From: RBG-16-42-24 sp964396785
Lineage (GTDB): Bacteria; Patescibacteriota; Microgenomatia; UBA8517
Assembly: GCA_964396785.1 (NCBI GenBank)
Contig: CAYNFU010000003.1
Coordinates: 1 to 51,070 of the forward strand
Length of the DNA: 51,070 nucleotides
Direction: 5' to 3'
Shown: in pieces, positions 16,484 through 25,455 of the stretch
Position numbering within the stretch: the first letter of the stretch is position 1
How the letters are laid out: every line of letters starts with the position of its first letter
Notes under the pieces: model-generated
Seen by the model: only the letters and a program-made list of their open reading frames with translations
Databases searched by the model: none
What the model was told of the DNA's origin: nothing
Program-made: the position numbers and the translations under genes

Positions 16484-16738
16484 TTAAATTTTAGGCGGCT
16501 CCGAGGAAGAACCATGTGTCTGGAGATTTTTATTCTTTTTTAGAAGTTCCAAAACGCTCGTTATTTTATCCGGTCGAATAAGTCCCCCTCCCAAAATCGC
16601 ATCCTCCAAAATACTATTTAGCCTTTTAATTGATTTTCTTAAGTCAACTATTACCAAAAATACTTGAATGCCAACGATAACCAAAAGAATAGTTAAGGAA
16701 ATTACTACGACGATTAAAAGGGTTTGAACTCCGTCCAT
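16484..16738 (-). CDS. Small single-pass membrane protein with coiled-coil tail
   Basis: The 84-residue protein has one long hydrophobic helix (about 6-32), then a charged amphipathic stretch (DLRKSIKRLNSILED) and a Gly/Ile hinge, ending in a hydrophilic tail with a lysine/asparagine-rich LLKKNKN segment. The arrangement resembles DUF948-like envelope proteins, but assignment is uncertain. It follows the RodZ-like gene by 5 bases and is the last gene of the ftsK-rodZ-like unit, which suggests an envelope or division role. It is convergent with the nucleotidyltransferase gene. Confidence 0.6.
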   Translation of the reverse strand: MDGVQTLLIVVVISLTILLVIVGIQVFLVIVDLRKSIKRLNSILEDAILGGGLIRPDKITSVLELLKKNKNLQTHGSSSEPPKI

Positions 16739-16743
16739 GTTAA

Positions 16744-17367
16744 TTAAAGTTCAGGCTTTATCTTACGATGAACTGTGGTCTCTTTTCCAGCCCTAGATAT
16801 TGCCTGAATGATAACCTCGCTAGTCCCCTCAAAAATTTCTATTTCCGCCTCAAATTCTCCCTCGTCGCTAACCAAAGCTTGTTGGTTGTTAACTTTGACG
16901 GTGGCATCTGATGAAGTTTTTCCCAATACGCTAAGACTCCTCTCCTTTACCACCTCTCCTTCTCTCGGCCGCTCAACGGAAAGTGGGGGAGGTGAAACAA
17001 AGCGAACGTATTGAAAACCAAGATAACCCAAAACCAAAGCAATAACTAAAGCTGCCCCAACCAAAAACGTAAGTCTCGGCGACCATACAAACTTATCCGA
17101 TACATCTGGTTTAGGATTAATATGTAGTTTCTGGGGTGGATAGTCTCGCCTAAGAAGTGCAACAGTACTTCTCTCCTCAATATCCAAAATTTTTGAGACG
17201 CTTTTTACAAACCCTGTTACAACCGTAAAATCCGGGAGACTCGTCCAGTCCTCATTTTCTATTCTTTCAATAAAATCTTTCTTTATTTTGGTAAGTTGGG
17301 CAAGATACTCCAAAGAATACCTTTTTCTCCCTCTTGCCTCCTTAAGCAAAACTCCAATTGTCCTCAT
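16744..17367 (-). CDS. RodZ-like membrane protein with N-terminal helix-turn-helix
   Basis: Residues 1-70 form an XRE/HTH_25-type domain (IGVLLKEARGRKRYSLEYLAQLTKIKKDFIERIE is split here into its two helices, centred on residues 12-28 and 30-38). A basic juxtamembrane stretch precedes a transmembrane helix at about 95-116. The outer part (about 120-207) looks like an Ig/PEGA-type beta-sandwich (PREGEVVKERSLSVLGKT...SDEGEFEAEIEIFEG). RodZ proteins tie MreB or other cytoskeleton to the wall machinery; no mreB is in the window. The gene is 6 bases downstream of ftsK and probably co-transcribed. Confidence 0.8.
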   Translation of the reverse strand: MRTIGVLLKEARGRKRYSLEYLAQLTKIKKDFIERIENEDWTSLPDFTVVTGFVKSVSKILDIEERSTVALLRRDYPPQKLHINPKPDVSDKFVWSPRLTFLVGAALVIALVLGYLGFQYVRFVSPPPLSVERPREGEVVKERSLSVLGKTSSDATVKVNNQQALVSDEGEFEAEIEIFEGTSEVIIQAISRAGKETTVHRKIKPEL

Positions 17368-17373
17368 AATCTA

Positions 17374-19467
17374 TTACGGGGAGCTTGCTTCGCCTTTCTG
17401 AAGATTAGCCAAGAATTCTTCTGCGTCGACAATTAAAACTTCTCTGGGTTTAGATCCTTCGGCTGGGCCAACTACTCCAGCTCCTTCTAATTCATCTATT
17501 ATTCGAGCGGCCCTGGCATAACCAACCGACAACCGGCGCTGAAGAAGTGAGGCAGAGGCCCTCTCGTATCTGACTACTTCGCGAACTGCGTCCATGAATA
17601 GCTTGTCAGGTTCACCCGTTAAACCCGGAACTTGCCCCCTACCACTCTTCGCCATTGAAATAACCTCCTCGGTATACTGGGGGGAAACCCCTTGAGTTTT
17701 AAGGAAGGAGACAAGCGCCGATATCTCCTTATCAGAAACAAATGCGCCCTGAATTCTAATAGGCTTTGCCTGCTCGGGAGGAAGATATAACATGTCTCCC
17801 CTTCCCAAAAGCTTCTCTGCTCCTTGGGTATCAAGTATTACTCTTGAGTCGACTTGGGAGGCAACCGCAAATGCAATTCTACAGGGGATATTAGCCTTAA
17901 TTAGCCCGGTTATAACGTCTACCGAAGGCCTTTGGGTTGCCAAAATCATGTGAATTCCAGTAGCGCGGCTCATCTGGGCAATTCTGGTTATTGCATCCTC
18001 CACCTCAACCGGAGAAAAAAGCATAATGTCTGCGAGCTCATCGATTACTAAAACTATATAAGGAAGCGCCTGAAAGCCAGACATTTCGTTGTAGCCGTCA
18101 ATATTTCGAGCACCCGCTTGTGCAAATAGTTTATAACGTCTATCCATTTCAGCCAGAATCCATTTTAAGGCCGAAATTACTTTCTCTGGTTCAACAATTA
18201 CCGGGGTCAAAAGATGGGGAATTTCGTTGTAGTGGGTAAGCTCTACCCTTTTGGGGTCAACCAAAATAAGTTTTACCTCAGAAGGAGCCGCGCGAAATAG
18301 TACGGTTCCCAAAAATGCATTGATACTAACGCTTTTTCCAGAACCAGTTTGTCCGGCGATAAGGACGTGCGGCATTCGTCCCACCTCGGTTACAATCGGC
18401 TTTCCCGATACATCGAGTCCCAAAGCAACAGCCAATTTTGAGCGATTTGCCCGCAGGGCATCCGACTCCATCATCTTTCTTAAAGGAACAAACTCCGGAC
18501 TTCTGTTTGGAAGTTCTATTCCAACCAAGCTCCTCCCCGGGATAGGCGCTTCAATTCTAATTGTTCCGGTTGGAGCTGCTAAGGCGAGGGCCAAATCTCG
18601 CTCGAGTGCCGTAATTTTTGAAAGCTTTGTTCCCAAGGCTACCTCGAGTGCATACTGGGTAACTGCTGGGCCGAGGTTGACCTCGACCACCTTGGCTCTT
18701 ATTCCAAAAGACTCCAGTGTCTCCTCGATTGTCGCTGCATTACCTTTGATGTCGCCCCTATCGGCCTTACCCGTTTCTACATCAGAAAGAAGACTCAGTG
18801 GTGGATATTTCCAAACCATTTCCTCTCCGCGGACATTGCTGACAAGTTTTTGTTCAAGCTCCTCACGCGGCTCGACCGATGCTCTCGGTGAGATGGCGGT
18901 AGATACATTTATACCTCCTCCAGAAACTTTTAACGAGCGACCAGCGAGTCCTTTGTCAAACCCTCTCTCCCCATAAATAAAGCGTCTTACTGTTTTTATT
19001 AAACTTGCAACTAAAACAAATACTTGGTCAAGCGAGGTATTAAACAGAATGATGAGCCCCGTAAGGCTCGTCCCTAGTAAAACAATGAAGGCCCCGACCG
19101 AGGTTATTAAAGAAGAAACACCGTCCCAAGCAAGCCTTCCTACACTCCCTGCTCTCCCCAGGGTGGCAATCGAGATAAAAAAAAGAAGCGACCCGACCAA
19201 AACATTGGGTTGGCTCAAGAAAAATTTCATTTTTGAGAGCAAGAAAGCAAATGAAAGAAAAATAAAGGGTAAAAATGCGGCTGCCCAGGAAAACGAATCT
19301 GTAAGTAAGTCATTTAATTTTACAAGAATTAATCCCCTTCGGGTAAAAGAGACGAGTACCAAGCCCGCCAGAGCAAAGAAAACAATTTGGGAAATGGAAA
19401 AAATCGTTGCCCTTTTAAGCCTTAAGTTAAATTTTCTTTTTGGAACTCTATGGTGCTTCTTGGCCAT
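17374..19467 (-). CDS. ftsK: DNA translocase FtsK
   Basis: FtsK is a hexameric ATPase that pumps chromosome ends through the division septum. Four membrane helices lie at about 22-42, 60-78, 88-104 and 122-145. The motor follows, with Walker A GQTGSGKS (372-379), Walker B VLVIDELAD and the ATQRPSVDVITG element. The winged-helix gamma domain that reads KOPS sites is at the C-terminus (about 625-697, SASLLQRRLSVGYARAARIIDELE). Length is 697. The ATG is 7 nt after a TATAAT box, suggesting a leaderless message, and starts the unit ftsK/RodZ-like/small membrane protein. Confidence 0.96.
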   Translation of the reverse strand: MAKKHHRVPKRKFNLRLKRATIFSISQIVFFALAGLVLVSFTRRGLILVKLNDLLTDSFSWAAAFLPFIFLSFAFLLSKMKFFLSQPNVLVGSLLFFISIATLGRAGSVGRLAWDGVSSLITSVGAFIVLLGTSLTGLIILFNTSLDQVFVLVASLIKTVRRFIYGERGFDKGLAGRSLKVSGGGINVSTAISPRASVEPREELEQKLVSNVRGEEMVWKYPPLSLLSDVETGKADRGDIKGNAATIEETLESFGIRAKVVEVNLGPAVTQYALEVALGTKLSKITALERDLALALAAPTGTIRIEAPIPGRSLVGIELPNRSPEFVPLRKMMESDALRANRSKLAVALGLDVSGKPIVTEVGRMPHVLIAGQTGSGKSVSINAFLGTVLFRAAPSEVKLILVDPKRVELTHYNEIPHLLTPVIVEPEKVISALKWILAEMDRRYKLFAQAGARNIDGYNEMSGFQALPYIVLVIDELADIMLFSPVEVEDAITRIAQMSRATGIHMILATQRPSVDVITGLIKANIPCRIAFAVASQVDSRVILDTQGAEKLLGRGDMLYLPPEQAKPIRIQGAFVSDKEISALVSFLKTQGVSPQYTEEVISMAKSGRGQVPGLTGEPDKLFMDAVREVVRYERASASLLQRRLSVGYARAARIIDELEGAGVVGPAEGSKPREVLIVDAEEFLANLQKGEASSP

Positions 19468-19473
19468 AACTAC

Positions 19474-19479
19474 ATTATA
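19474..19479 (-). promoter_or_regulatory. ftsK -10 box, leaderless geometry
   Basis: TATAAT (19479-19474 on the minus strand) ends 7 positions before the ftsK ATG, which puts the expected transcription start on the start codon. The -35 region is weak. The box lies in the 43-bp gap after the RNase J stop codon. Confidence 0.6.
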
Positions 19480-19510
19480 TCAGCGCGAAATACATAACCC
19501 TAAGGAGTTA

Positions 19511-21163
19511 TCAAATCTCAACAATCAATGGAACTACCATGGGGCGCCGTCCGGTTTTTTCAAAGAAGTATCTTTCAAGAAAATCGACGCAGGCGATCCT
19601 GACTGAGTGGGGATCTACTTTCTCCTTCTTCTCCAAATATGCTTTAAGCTCGCGGGCAGCTTTAATCAAAATTTCTTTATGCTTTGCCTCGTAGACAAAA
19701 CCCCTGCTTATTATTTCCGGAACGTCTACAAGTTTTCTCGCATTCCTGTCAACCTGAAGCATGGCAATCGCTACTCCGTCCTGGGCGAGTATTTGTCTAT
19801 CCCTTAGGACCACGTTTCCCACGTCTCCTATCCCTAACCCGTCTACTAGGACGTCTTTGACGGGAACTCTCCCCCCCTTCTTTGCAATTTTCCCGCTAAA
19901 CTCAACTATTTCTCCTGACAAAAGCTCGAACACATCCTCCTTTTTCGCCCCCATTTTCTGAGCCATTTGCGAATAAGCCCTCATATGCCTGATCGTACCT
20001 CCTATGGGAATATAAAACTTGGGTTTTAGAATTGCGAAGAGCATTTCTATATCATTCTGGCTTCCATGTCCCGAGACGTGCAAATCCTCCTGCATATCAT
20101 AATAATGAACCTCGGCATTTGCTTCGATTAACTTATCTACCAAAAAATCAACGTTAGTCTTTGATCCAGGAGGAGCAGGATCCGAAGAGAAAATTACCAG
20201 ATCGTCAGGGCTAATCTTCAAAAAATCGTGCTCCCCAAGGGCAAGTCTATAAAGAGCACTGCCGGGTTGACCATAACTTCCGGAAATAATATAGAAAATT
20301 TTATCGGCTTGATACTTTGATGCCTCTTTAGGAGAAATTACCTGACCGGCCTCATAATGCAGGTATCCCAAAGACCTGGCAATTTCGGCTTTCTTATCGA
20401 TTGATCTGCCTATTATTACCACTTTCCTACCCAATCTTTTGGCAACATTTATAGCTTGTTGGATTCTTGAAATATTGGAAGAAATTGTGGTAAAGAAGAT
20501 TTGACCCTTCGACCCGGCTACAAGATTTTCTATCTGCTCCTCGATCTGGGCCTCGGACTCGGTATATCCCGGAGAATTGGCCCCCAGACAGTCAGAAACT
20601 ACCGCCAAAGTTCCTTCGGCTGCTAAATTCGCACATTTTGCTATATCGAAGGGCCTAGCATCGACCGGAGTCCAGTCGAATTTATAATCCGCAACATGGA
20701 AGACCTTGCCTTCGGGTGTATCGATTGCAAAACCCACTCCGTCCGGGACCGAATGCGAAACCCTGAAAGGAGTGACTTTGAAACTACCCAAGGTTAGGGT
20801 ATCTCGTTCAGGATCAAAAACATTCACCTTATAACCCTTTAGTCGGTAGTCTTTAAGTTTATCTTCTATAAAACCCGCGACGAGCCGTGTGGCGTAAACT
20901 TGGGTGGAAACGTGAGGGAGAAGGAAGGGTAGTGCTCCCAGGTGGTCCTCGTGTCCATGGGAAATAAGAATTCCCCGAAGTTTGTGTTTGTTTTCTTTAA
21001 CATAACTGAAATCGGGAATGACCAAATCCACTCCGTACATTTCAGCTTCAGGAAATCCCACTCCAGCGTCGACCACAATCATGTCATTTCCGTATTCGTA
21101 AACGTAATGGTTCTGGGTTACACCCGTAGTTCCAGAAAGGGCTATGAATTTTAGACCAGACAT
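19511..21163 (-). CDS. rnj: Ribonuclease J
   Basis: RNase J is a metallo-beta-lactamase/beta-CASP nuclease with 5'-3' exonuclease and endonuclease activity in mRNA decay and rRNA maturation. The zinc-binding motif HGHEDH is at 69-74, later ligands are in VSHSVPDG and HVADYKFD, and the beta-CASP motifs VIIGRS and SGHGSQNDIEM are present. The C-terminal RNase J domain is there (PVKDVLVDGLGIGDVG, then the GRRPMVVP ending). Length (550) is normal. The ATG is 2 bases after the glycosylase stop. It closes a long run that begins at nusA and also encodes PNPase, so RNA decay functions are grouped. Confidence 0.96.
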   Translation of the reverse strand: MSGLKFIALSGTTGVTQNHYVYEYGNDMIVVDAGVGFPEAEMYGVDLVIPDFSYVKENKHKLRGILISHGHEDHLGALPFLLPHVSTQVYATRLVAGFIEDKLKDYRLKGYKVNVFDPERDTLTLGSFKVTPFRVSHSVPDGVGFAIDTPEGKVFHVADYKFDWTPVDARPFDIAKCANLAAEGTLAVVSDCLGANSPGYTESEAQIEEQIENLVAGSKGQIFFTTISSNISRIQQAINVAKRLGRKVVIIGRSIDKKAEIARSLGYLHYEAGQVISPKEASKYQADKIFYIISGSYGQPGSALYRLALGEHDFLKISPDDLVIFSSDPAPPGSKTNVDFLVDKLIEANAEVHYYDMQEDLHVSGHGSQNDIEMLFAILKPKFYIPIGGTIRHMRAYSQMAQKMGAKKEDVFELLSGEIVEFSGKIAKKGGRVPVKDVLVDGLGIGDVGNVVLRDRQILAQDGVAIAMLQVDRNARKLVDVPEIISRGFVYEAKHKEILIKAARELKAYLEKKEKVDPHSVRIACVDFLERYFFEKTGRRPMVVPLIVEI

Positions 21164-21165
21164 CG

Positions 21166-21732
21166 CTAAATCAGACTCATTTGTTGGCTTTTATTTTCTT
21201 TTTTTAGTTCACTGAAAACTTCCGGTAATTTCATAAAATCTTCTTTTAGCAGTCTTAAAACCTCCCCGCTCCTTAACCCCGCCGCGGGATGAAACATTGG
21301 CACAACGATCAGTTCCTTTCCTTTCCAGTTTATACCGAAGCGCTTTCCATGAACAGCTGTAATTTTTACTCCCGGCAAAAACTTTCCCATCGAAAATCTG
21401 CCCAATGTAACAATCACCATTGGCGAAATTATTTCTATTATAGAATCTAAATACTTCTGGTAAGCTTCTATCTCTTCAGGCTCTGGGTCCCGATTATTTG
21501 GAGGTCTGTGGTGAACAACATTGGTTATATAAACATCTTCCCTCGATAGTTTGATCGATTGAATTAAGGAGTTTAGGAGTTTGCCTGCATTACCCACAAA
21601 AGGCTCCCCTTTCTGGTCCTCCCAATAGCCAGGGCCCTCCCCTATAAAAAGAATTTTAGTGTCGGGGCTTCCTACCCCAAAAACTAAATTTGTAGCGCCT
21701 CGCGTGAAGGGCAGACTCTCGTCTTTAAGCAT
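21166..21732 (-). CDS. Family 4-type uracil-DNA glycosylase without the iron-sulfur cluster
   Basis: The protein removes uracil from DNA by base excision. Motif 1 GEGPGYWED (31-39) and GEPFVGNAG (42-50) are typical of family 4/5, the RPPNNRDP segment (76-83) fits family 4, and motif 2 FHPAAGLR (147-154) is present. Family 4 enzymes normally bind a 4Fe-4S cluster through four cysteines. This 188-residue protein has no cysteine at all; the sites are KDES at the N-terminus, HH before RPPNN and Y91. The codons before the ATG also read like family sequence (QKLLKSLRDK), so translation might begin further upstream at a rare ATT; only the ATG is annotated. Confidence 0.9.
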   Translation of the reverse strand: MLKDESLPFTRGATNLVFGVGSPDTKILFIGEGPGYWEDQKGEPFVGNAGKLLNSLIQSIKLSREDVYITNVVHHRPPNNRDPEPEEIEAYQKYLDSIIEIISPMVIVTLGRFSMGKFLPGVKITAVHGKRFGINWKGKELIVVPMFHPAAGLRSGEVLRLLKEDFMKLPEVFSELKKENKSQQMSLI

Positions 21733-21779
21733 CTTATCCCTCAGGGATTTTAGTAATTTCTGTTTGTCGAAAGTATTAA

Positions 21780-22826
21780 TTATTGTGGTAAAAACTCTCT
21801 GATGTTTTGTGCGGTTATTTTAAAAGTTTGTCCTTTTCCTTCAACTATGAGTCTTGCAACCTTTCTTACAACCCCTTCAATAGTTCGCTCCAAAGTCCTT
21901 ATCCCTGAATCAAATCCCAAGGGTCTAACAACCATAGGCCAAACATCATTATCAAGGACAATTGTACCCTCGGGCAAACCCGCTTCTTTTAGAACCCTTG
22001 GAAACACATATTGAGAACCAATGGTAATTTTTTCGTTGTCGGAATAAGAAGGCATGCCAATTGGCTCGAGTCTATCTAAAACTGCTGTCGAAATATTTGT
22101 AGTATTATTCGCTGTTGCAATAAAAAGAACTTCTGAAAGATCGAAAGGAAAATCGAGGTAGTGGTCTACAAATTCGTGGTTTTGTTCTGGATCAAGAAGC
22201 TCAACCAAAACTCCCATAATTGAAGATCGGCCGGCTTCAGTCACCCTGTCTATTTCATCAAGAAGTATTATGCAGTTTTTGCTTTGGGCATTTTTGAGTG
22301 ACTTTAAAACTTTTCCTGGCTCAGCCTCTGGGTGCATCCTCGACTGTCCTCTAAGGTCCAGCGGGTCCCCCATGCCCCCAAAAGGAATTCTTGCAAAGTG
22401 TCTCCCCAAGGCTTCGGCAATAGAATAGGCAATAGTCGTTTTTCCCGTTCCAACGAGCCCCACAAAACAAAGAATCGGCGCTCGGAAAACCTCGCTCCCT
22501 TCTCCCTTCTCCTGTTTAAGCTTCATCACGGATATATATTCCAAAATTCTATCTTTTACCTCGACTAAGCCATAGTGGTTTTTGTCCAAGACTTTTTTTG
22601 CTACCTCAAGTTCGAGCAAGTCTTGAGTTCGCTTCTCCCAAGGAAGAGAAGTTACCCAATCAATATATTTACTCATGCGGTCATATTCCGGTAAAAAAGT
22701 AGGGGAATTTGTAAGTTTAGATAACTGGTCGAGTCTAACTAAAATCTCCTCAGCAAGTTTTGGGGGAATAGTTACCGACTTAATCTTTTCTCCCAGCTTT
22801 GAAATTTCTTGGGCAGCAGCATCCAT
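21780..22826 (-). CDS. Lon-type AAA+ ATPase lacking the N-terminal and protease domains
   Basis: The 348 residues match the central part of Lon: the helical segment that precedes the ATPase (YDRMSKYIDWVTSLPW, 48-63), Walker A GLVGTGKT (123-130, with V instead of the usual P), the FGGMGDPLDLRGQSR pore region, Walker B ILLDE (187-191), LLDPEQN, HYLDFPFDLS, and sensor 2 SGIRTLER. There is no N-terminal substrate domain and no serine-lysine protease domain, and the stop is followed at once by another gene, so this is not a simple frameshift. It may work as an unfoldase or with a separate partner. It lies between pnp and the glycosylase gene. Confidence 0.9.
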   Translation of the reverse strand: MDAAAQEISKLGEKIKSVTIPPKLAEEILVRLDQLSKLTNSPTFLPEYDRMSKYIDWVTSLPWEKRTQDLLELEVAKKVLDKNHYGLVEVKDRILEYISVMKLKQEKGEGSEVFRAPILCFVGLVGTGKTTIAYSIAEALGRHFARIPFGGMGDPLDLRGQSRMHPEAEPGKVLKSLKNAQSKNCIILLDEIDRVTEAGRSSIMGVLVELLDPEQNHEFVDHYLDFPFDLSEVLFIATANNTTNISTAVLDRLEPIGMPSYSDNEKITIGSQYVFPRVLKEAGLPEGTIVLDNDVWPMVVRPLGFDSGIRTLERTIEGVVRKVARLIVEGKGQTFKITAQNIREFLPQ

Positions 22827-22850
22827 ATCTATAAATTTAGCACCAAGTCG

Positions 22851-25082
22851 CTATCTATTGAAGTCTTTCTTATCAGATGTAGTATATCTAGTCGTCGGAA
22901 AGTGGGGACCTCCTCCTTCTCTTTGGTCCCTAAATCGAGGCTTACTATGAAAATCCTGTCGCCCTCTACCACCGCCGCCGAAACCACCACGCTCGCCCTT
23001 AGGTTTATCCTTCGAAGGATCCATGAGCATTGAAAGATTAATGCGTCCCAGGTCGTCAATTTCTTTGACCCTAACTTGGACTTTATCTCCAATTGCAACT
23101 ATTTCATTCGGGTCTTTAACAAATCCCTCACTCATGTCTGATACGTGTACTAATCCATCTTTTCCTGGTAGAACTTCAACAAAAGCTCCGAATGGCTGAA
23201 TTCTTTTTACCTCGCCTTGATAGATTTCTCCTGCGACTACCTCTTTGGTTAGGCCTTCCACGCGCTCAAGAGCCTTTGCAAGGGATTCATCAGTTGTTCC
23301 CGTAACACTAACGCTTCCGTCGTCTTCTACCTCAACTTGTGCACCGGTTTCTGCGATAATTTTTCGAATGGTTTTTCCTCCCGGGCCAATAAGCTCTCCA
23401 ATTTTCTCAACTGGAATCTTAACAACTTTAATCTTTGGAGCATGAGTAGAAACTTTTTCTCTTGGGGAAGCTAAAGTCTCTAACATTGACTTTAATATTG
23501 TTGCCCTACCCTCTTTAGCTTGCGAAAGTGCATCTTTTAAGGTTTTTGTGGTTAAAGTTAATGTCTTAACATCAAGTTGCAGTGCCGTTATTCCCTTTTG
23601 AGTTCCAGCAACTTTAAAGTCCATATCGCCATTAAAATCCTCCATTCCTATGATGTCGGAAAGGATTGCAATTTTTTTGTCCTCAATAACAAGACCCATG
23701 GCAATTCCTGAAACGGGTGCTGTAATTGGAACTCCTGCGTCCATTAGAGATAATGTCGAGCCGCAAACAGAAGCCATGGAAGTCGAACCATTGGAGCCTG
23801 TTACCTCGGATACCACTCTGACCGTATAGGGAAATACCTCTTCTTTAGGGATAACAGGAATAAGGGCTCTTTCGGCGAGTGCTCCGTGACCAATTTCGCG
23901 CCTTGAAGGATATCCAACTCTACCTGTTTCTCCAAGTGAATAGGGCGGCATGGAATAGTGGTGCATATAGCTCTTTGATTCTTCTCCTTCGGCAGATTCT
24001 ATCAATTGCTCGAGTGATGGAGCTCCAAGGGTAGCAACTGTCAAAACTTGCGTTTGGCCTCTAGCAAAAATTGCACTTCCGTGGGTTCTAGGCAAAATGC
24101 CAACGGAGGAGCTTAATTTTCGAATTTCGCTGTGTTTTCTGCCGTCTAGTCTCTTTCCTGAAAGAACCAGTGACCGAACGAAATCTTTTTTCAGCTTTTC
24201 CAAAATGGCTGGAACGAATGCCCTTTCGTCATCGCCTACATTATCGCCAACTGCCAAAATAAGATCTCCAAATTCTCCGGAACTACCGCCTTCATTTTCA
24301 GCCATACCATGAATTATCTTTTCCAATTTTTCGTTAGCTAGTTTTTTAATTTTCGAAACAAGTTTTGCGTCTAGTTTAACTTCTTCGCTTTTTTCTTTCT
24401 CAACTCCAACCTCTTTGGCTAAGGAATCAATCAAGTCTACAATTTTCCCAGCTTCGCCAAGCGCATACTCGAGTCCTCCTAATATCGTTTCTTCGCTAAC
24501 TTCCTTAGCTCCTGCTTCGACCATTAAAATGGATTCTTTTGTCAAAGATACAACTAGGTCTAAATCCGAAACTATCATTTCAGAGTCAAGTGGGTTTGTG
24601 AAGTAAACTCCCTCTTTTTCTCCAACTCGTAGGATTCCCAACGGTCCATACCAAGGAATAGGGGAAATCGCAATTGCGGCGGATGTTGCGATCGCTGCTA
24701 AAATCGCAGGATCATTTTCTAAATCAACCGAAAGGACCGTTATAATGACCTGAACTTCTTTTTTATACGATTCAGGGAAAAGAGGCCGAATACTCCTATC
24801 AATCAATCTTGCAGTCAAAATTTCCTCATCTGATGGTCTTCCTTCTCTTTTTACCCATCTGCTTCCCTTTATCTTTCCTCCGGCATAAAGTCTCTCTTGA
24901 TATTCGACCATCAACGGAAAATAGCCTAGGTCAGCCTTAAGTGGCGCCGCAACTACAGTGGCAAGAACCACAGTTTCGCCATAAGAAGCCATAACGGCAC
25001 CGCTTGCTTGTTGAGCGAGTACTCCAGCCGTGAGGGTTAATTTTCTTCCCCCAAGTTCAATCGACTTTTCTGTCTTTTTCAT
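22851..25082 (-). CDS. pnp: Polyribonucleotide nucleotidyltransferase (PNPase) with RGG-like tail
   Basis: PNPase degrades RNA 3'-5' using phosphate. Two RNase PH-like halves are separated by a helical domain (first half with AGGKIKGSRWVKREGRPS, second with RTHGSAIFARGQTQ and the catalytic SDIIGMEDFNGDMDFK). The KH domain (about 550-612, IGPGGKTIRKI) and S1 domain (about 618-685, FGAFVEVLPGKDGLVHVSD) follow. From about residue 688 there is a 56-residue basic Gly/Arg-rich tail (GERGGFGGGGRGRQ) resembling an RGG box, which many PNPases lack. It is 10 bases downstream of rpsO, the classic rpsO-pnp pair. Confidence 0.97.
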   Translation of the reverse strand: MKKTEKSIELGGRKLTLTAGVLAQQASGAVMASYGETVVLATVVAAPLKADLGYFPLMVEYQERLYAGGKIKGSRWVKREGRPSDEEILTARLIDRSIRPLFPESYKKEVQVIITVLSVDLENDPAILAAIATSAAIAISPIPWYGPLGILRVGEKEGVYFTNPLDSEMIVSDLDLVVSLTKESILMVEAGAKEVSEETILGGLEYALGEAGKIVDLIDSLAKEVGVEKEKSEEVKLDAKLVSKIKKLANEKLEKIIHGMAENEGGSSGEFGDLILAVGDNVGDDERAFVPAILEKLKKDFVRSLVLSGKRLDGRKHSEIRKLSSSVGILPRTHGSAIFARGQTQVLTVATLGAPSLEQLIESAEGEESKSYMHHYSMPPYSLGETGRVGYPSRREIGHGALAERALIPVIPKEEVFPYTVRVVSEVTGSNGSTSMASVCGSTLSLMDAGVPITAPVSGIAMGLVIEDKKIAILSDIIGMEDFNGDMDFKVAGTQKGITALQLDVKTLTLTTKTLKDALSQAKEGRATILKSMLETLASPREKVSTHAPKIKVVKIPVEKIGELIGPGGKTIRKIIAETGAQVEVEDDGSVSVTGTTDESLAKALERVEGLTKEVVAGEIYQGEVKRIQPFGAFVEVLPGKDGLVHVSDMSEGFVKDPNEIVAIGDKVQVRVKEIDDLGRINLSMLMDPSKDKPKGERGGFGGGGRGRQDFHSKPRFRDQREGGGPHFPTTRYTTSDKKDFNR

Positions 25083-25092
25083 TAATTTATGG

Positions 25093-25362
25093 TTATTTCT
25101 TTAGTTTTAATGCTTCTATGAGGGTTTTGTAGCGCACCTCGTCTCTCTTTTGAAGATAGGTCAAAAGCCTTCTTCTTTTAGCAACCATTGAAAGGAGTCC
25201 TTTTCTTGAGTGTACATCTTTTCCGTGGTCCTTCAAATGAGAGATTAATTTATCAATTTGCGAAGATAAAAGCGCAATTTGTACTTCGGGGCTTCCTGTG
25301 TCGCCTTTCTCACGCGCAAATTTCTTTATTATTGACTGCTTTTCTTCAGCTGCAAGTGCCAT
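25093..25362 (-). CDS. rpsO: 30S ribosomal protein S15
   Basis: S15 binds the 16S rRNA three-way junction and organises the platform of the 30S subunit. The 89-residue sequence shows the family pattern: GDTGSPEVQIALLS, the HxxDHGKDVHSRKGLL element and KRRRLLTYLQKRD. Length is standard. It has its own likely promoter in the 93-bp gap after the DHH-like gene and is followed by pnp. A small hairpin in the leader (25383-25398) could be an autoregulatory site, since S15 represses its own mRNA in other bacteria, but the fold is not diagnostic. Confidence 0.97.
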   Translation of the reverse strand: MALAAEEKQSIIKKFAREKGDTGSPEVQIALLSSQIDKLISHLKDHGKDVHSRKGLLSMVAKRRRLLTYLQKRDEVRYKTLIEALKLKK

Positions 25363-25382
25363 AAGTCGTGTTTAACAAAGTA

Positions 25383-25398
25383 GTTCGATTAGACGAAC
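25383..25398 (-). other. Leader hairpin before rpsO
   Basis: A 5-bp stem (25383-25387 with 25394-25398, GTTCG/CGAAC) with a 6-nt loop lies within the predicted 51-nt rpsO leader. No T-tract follows, so it is not a terminator. It could be part of an S15 autoregulatory element. Confidence 0.3.
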
Positions 25399-25419
25399 AA
25401 CCTTGTAGACATCGTGGAA

Positions 25420-25448
25420 ATAATAACATCCATTTCCAGCAAAAGCAA
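25420..25448 (-). promoter_or_regulatory. Likely rpsO-pnp promoter
   Basis: TTGCTT (25448-25443) and TATTAT (25425-25420) are spaced 17 bp. The -10 matches consensus at 5 of 6 bases, the -35 at 3 of 6. Predicted start near 25413, with a 51-nt leader. Confidence 0.5.
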
Positions 25449-25455
25449 ATACAAA

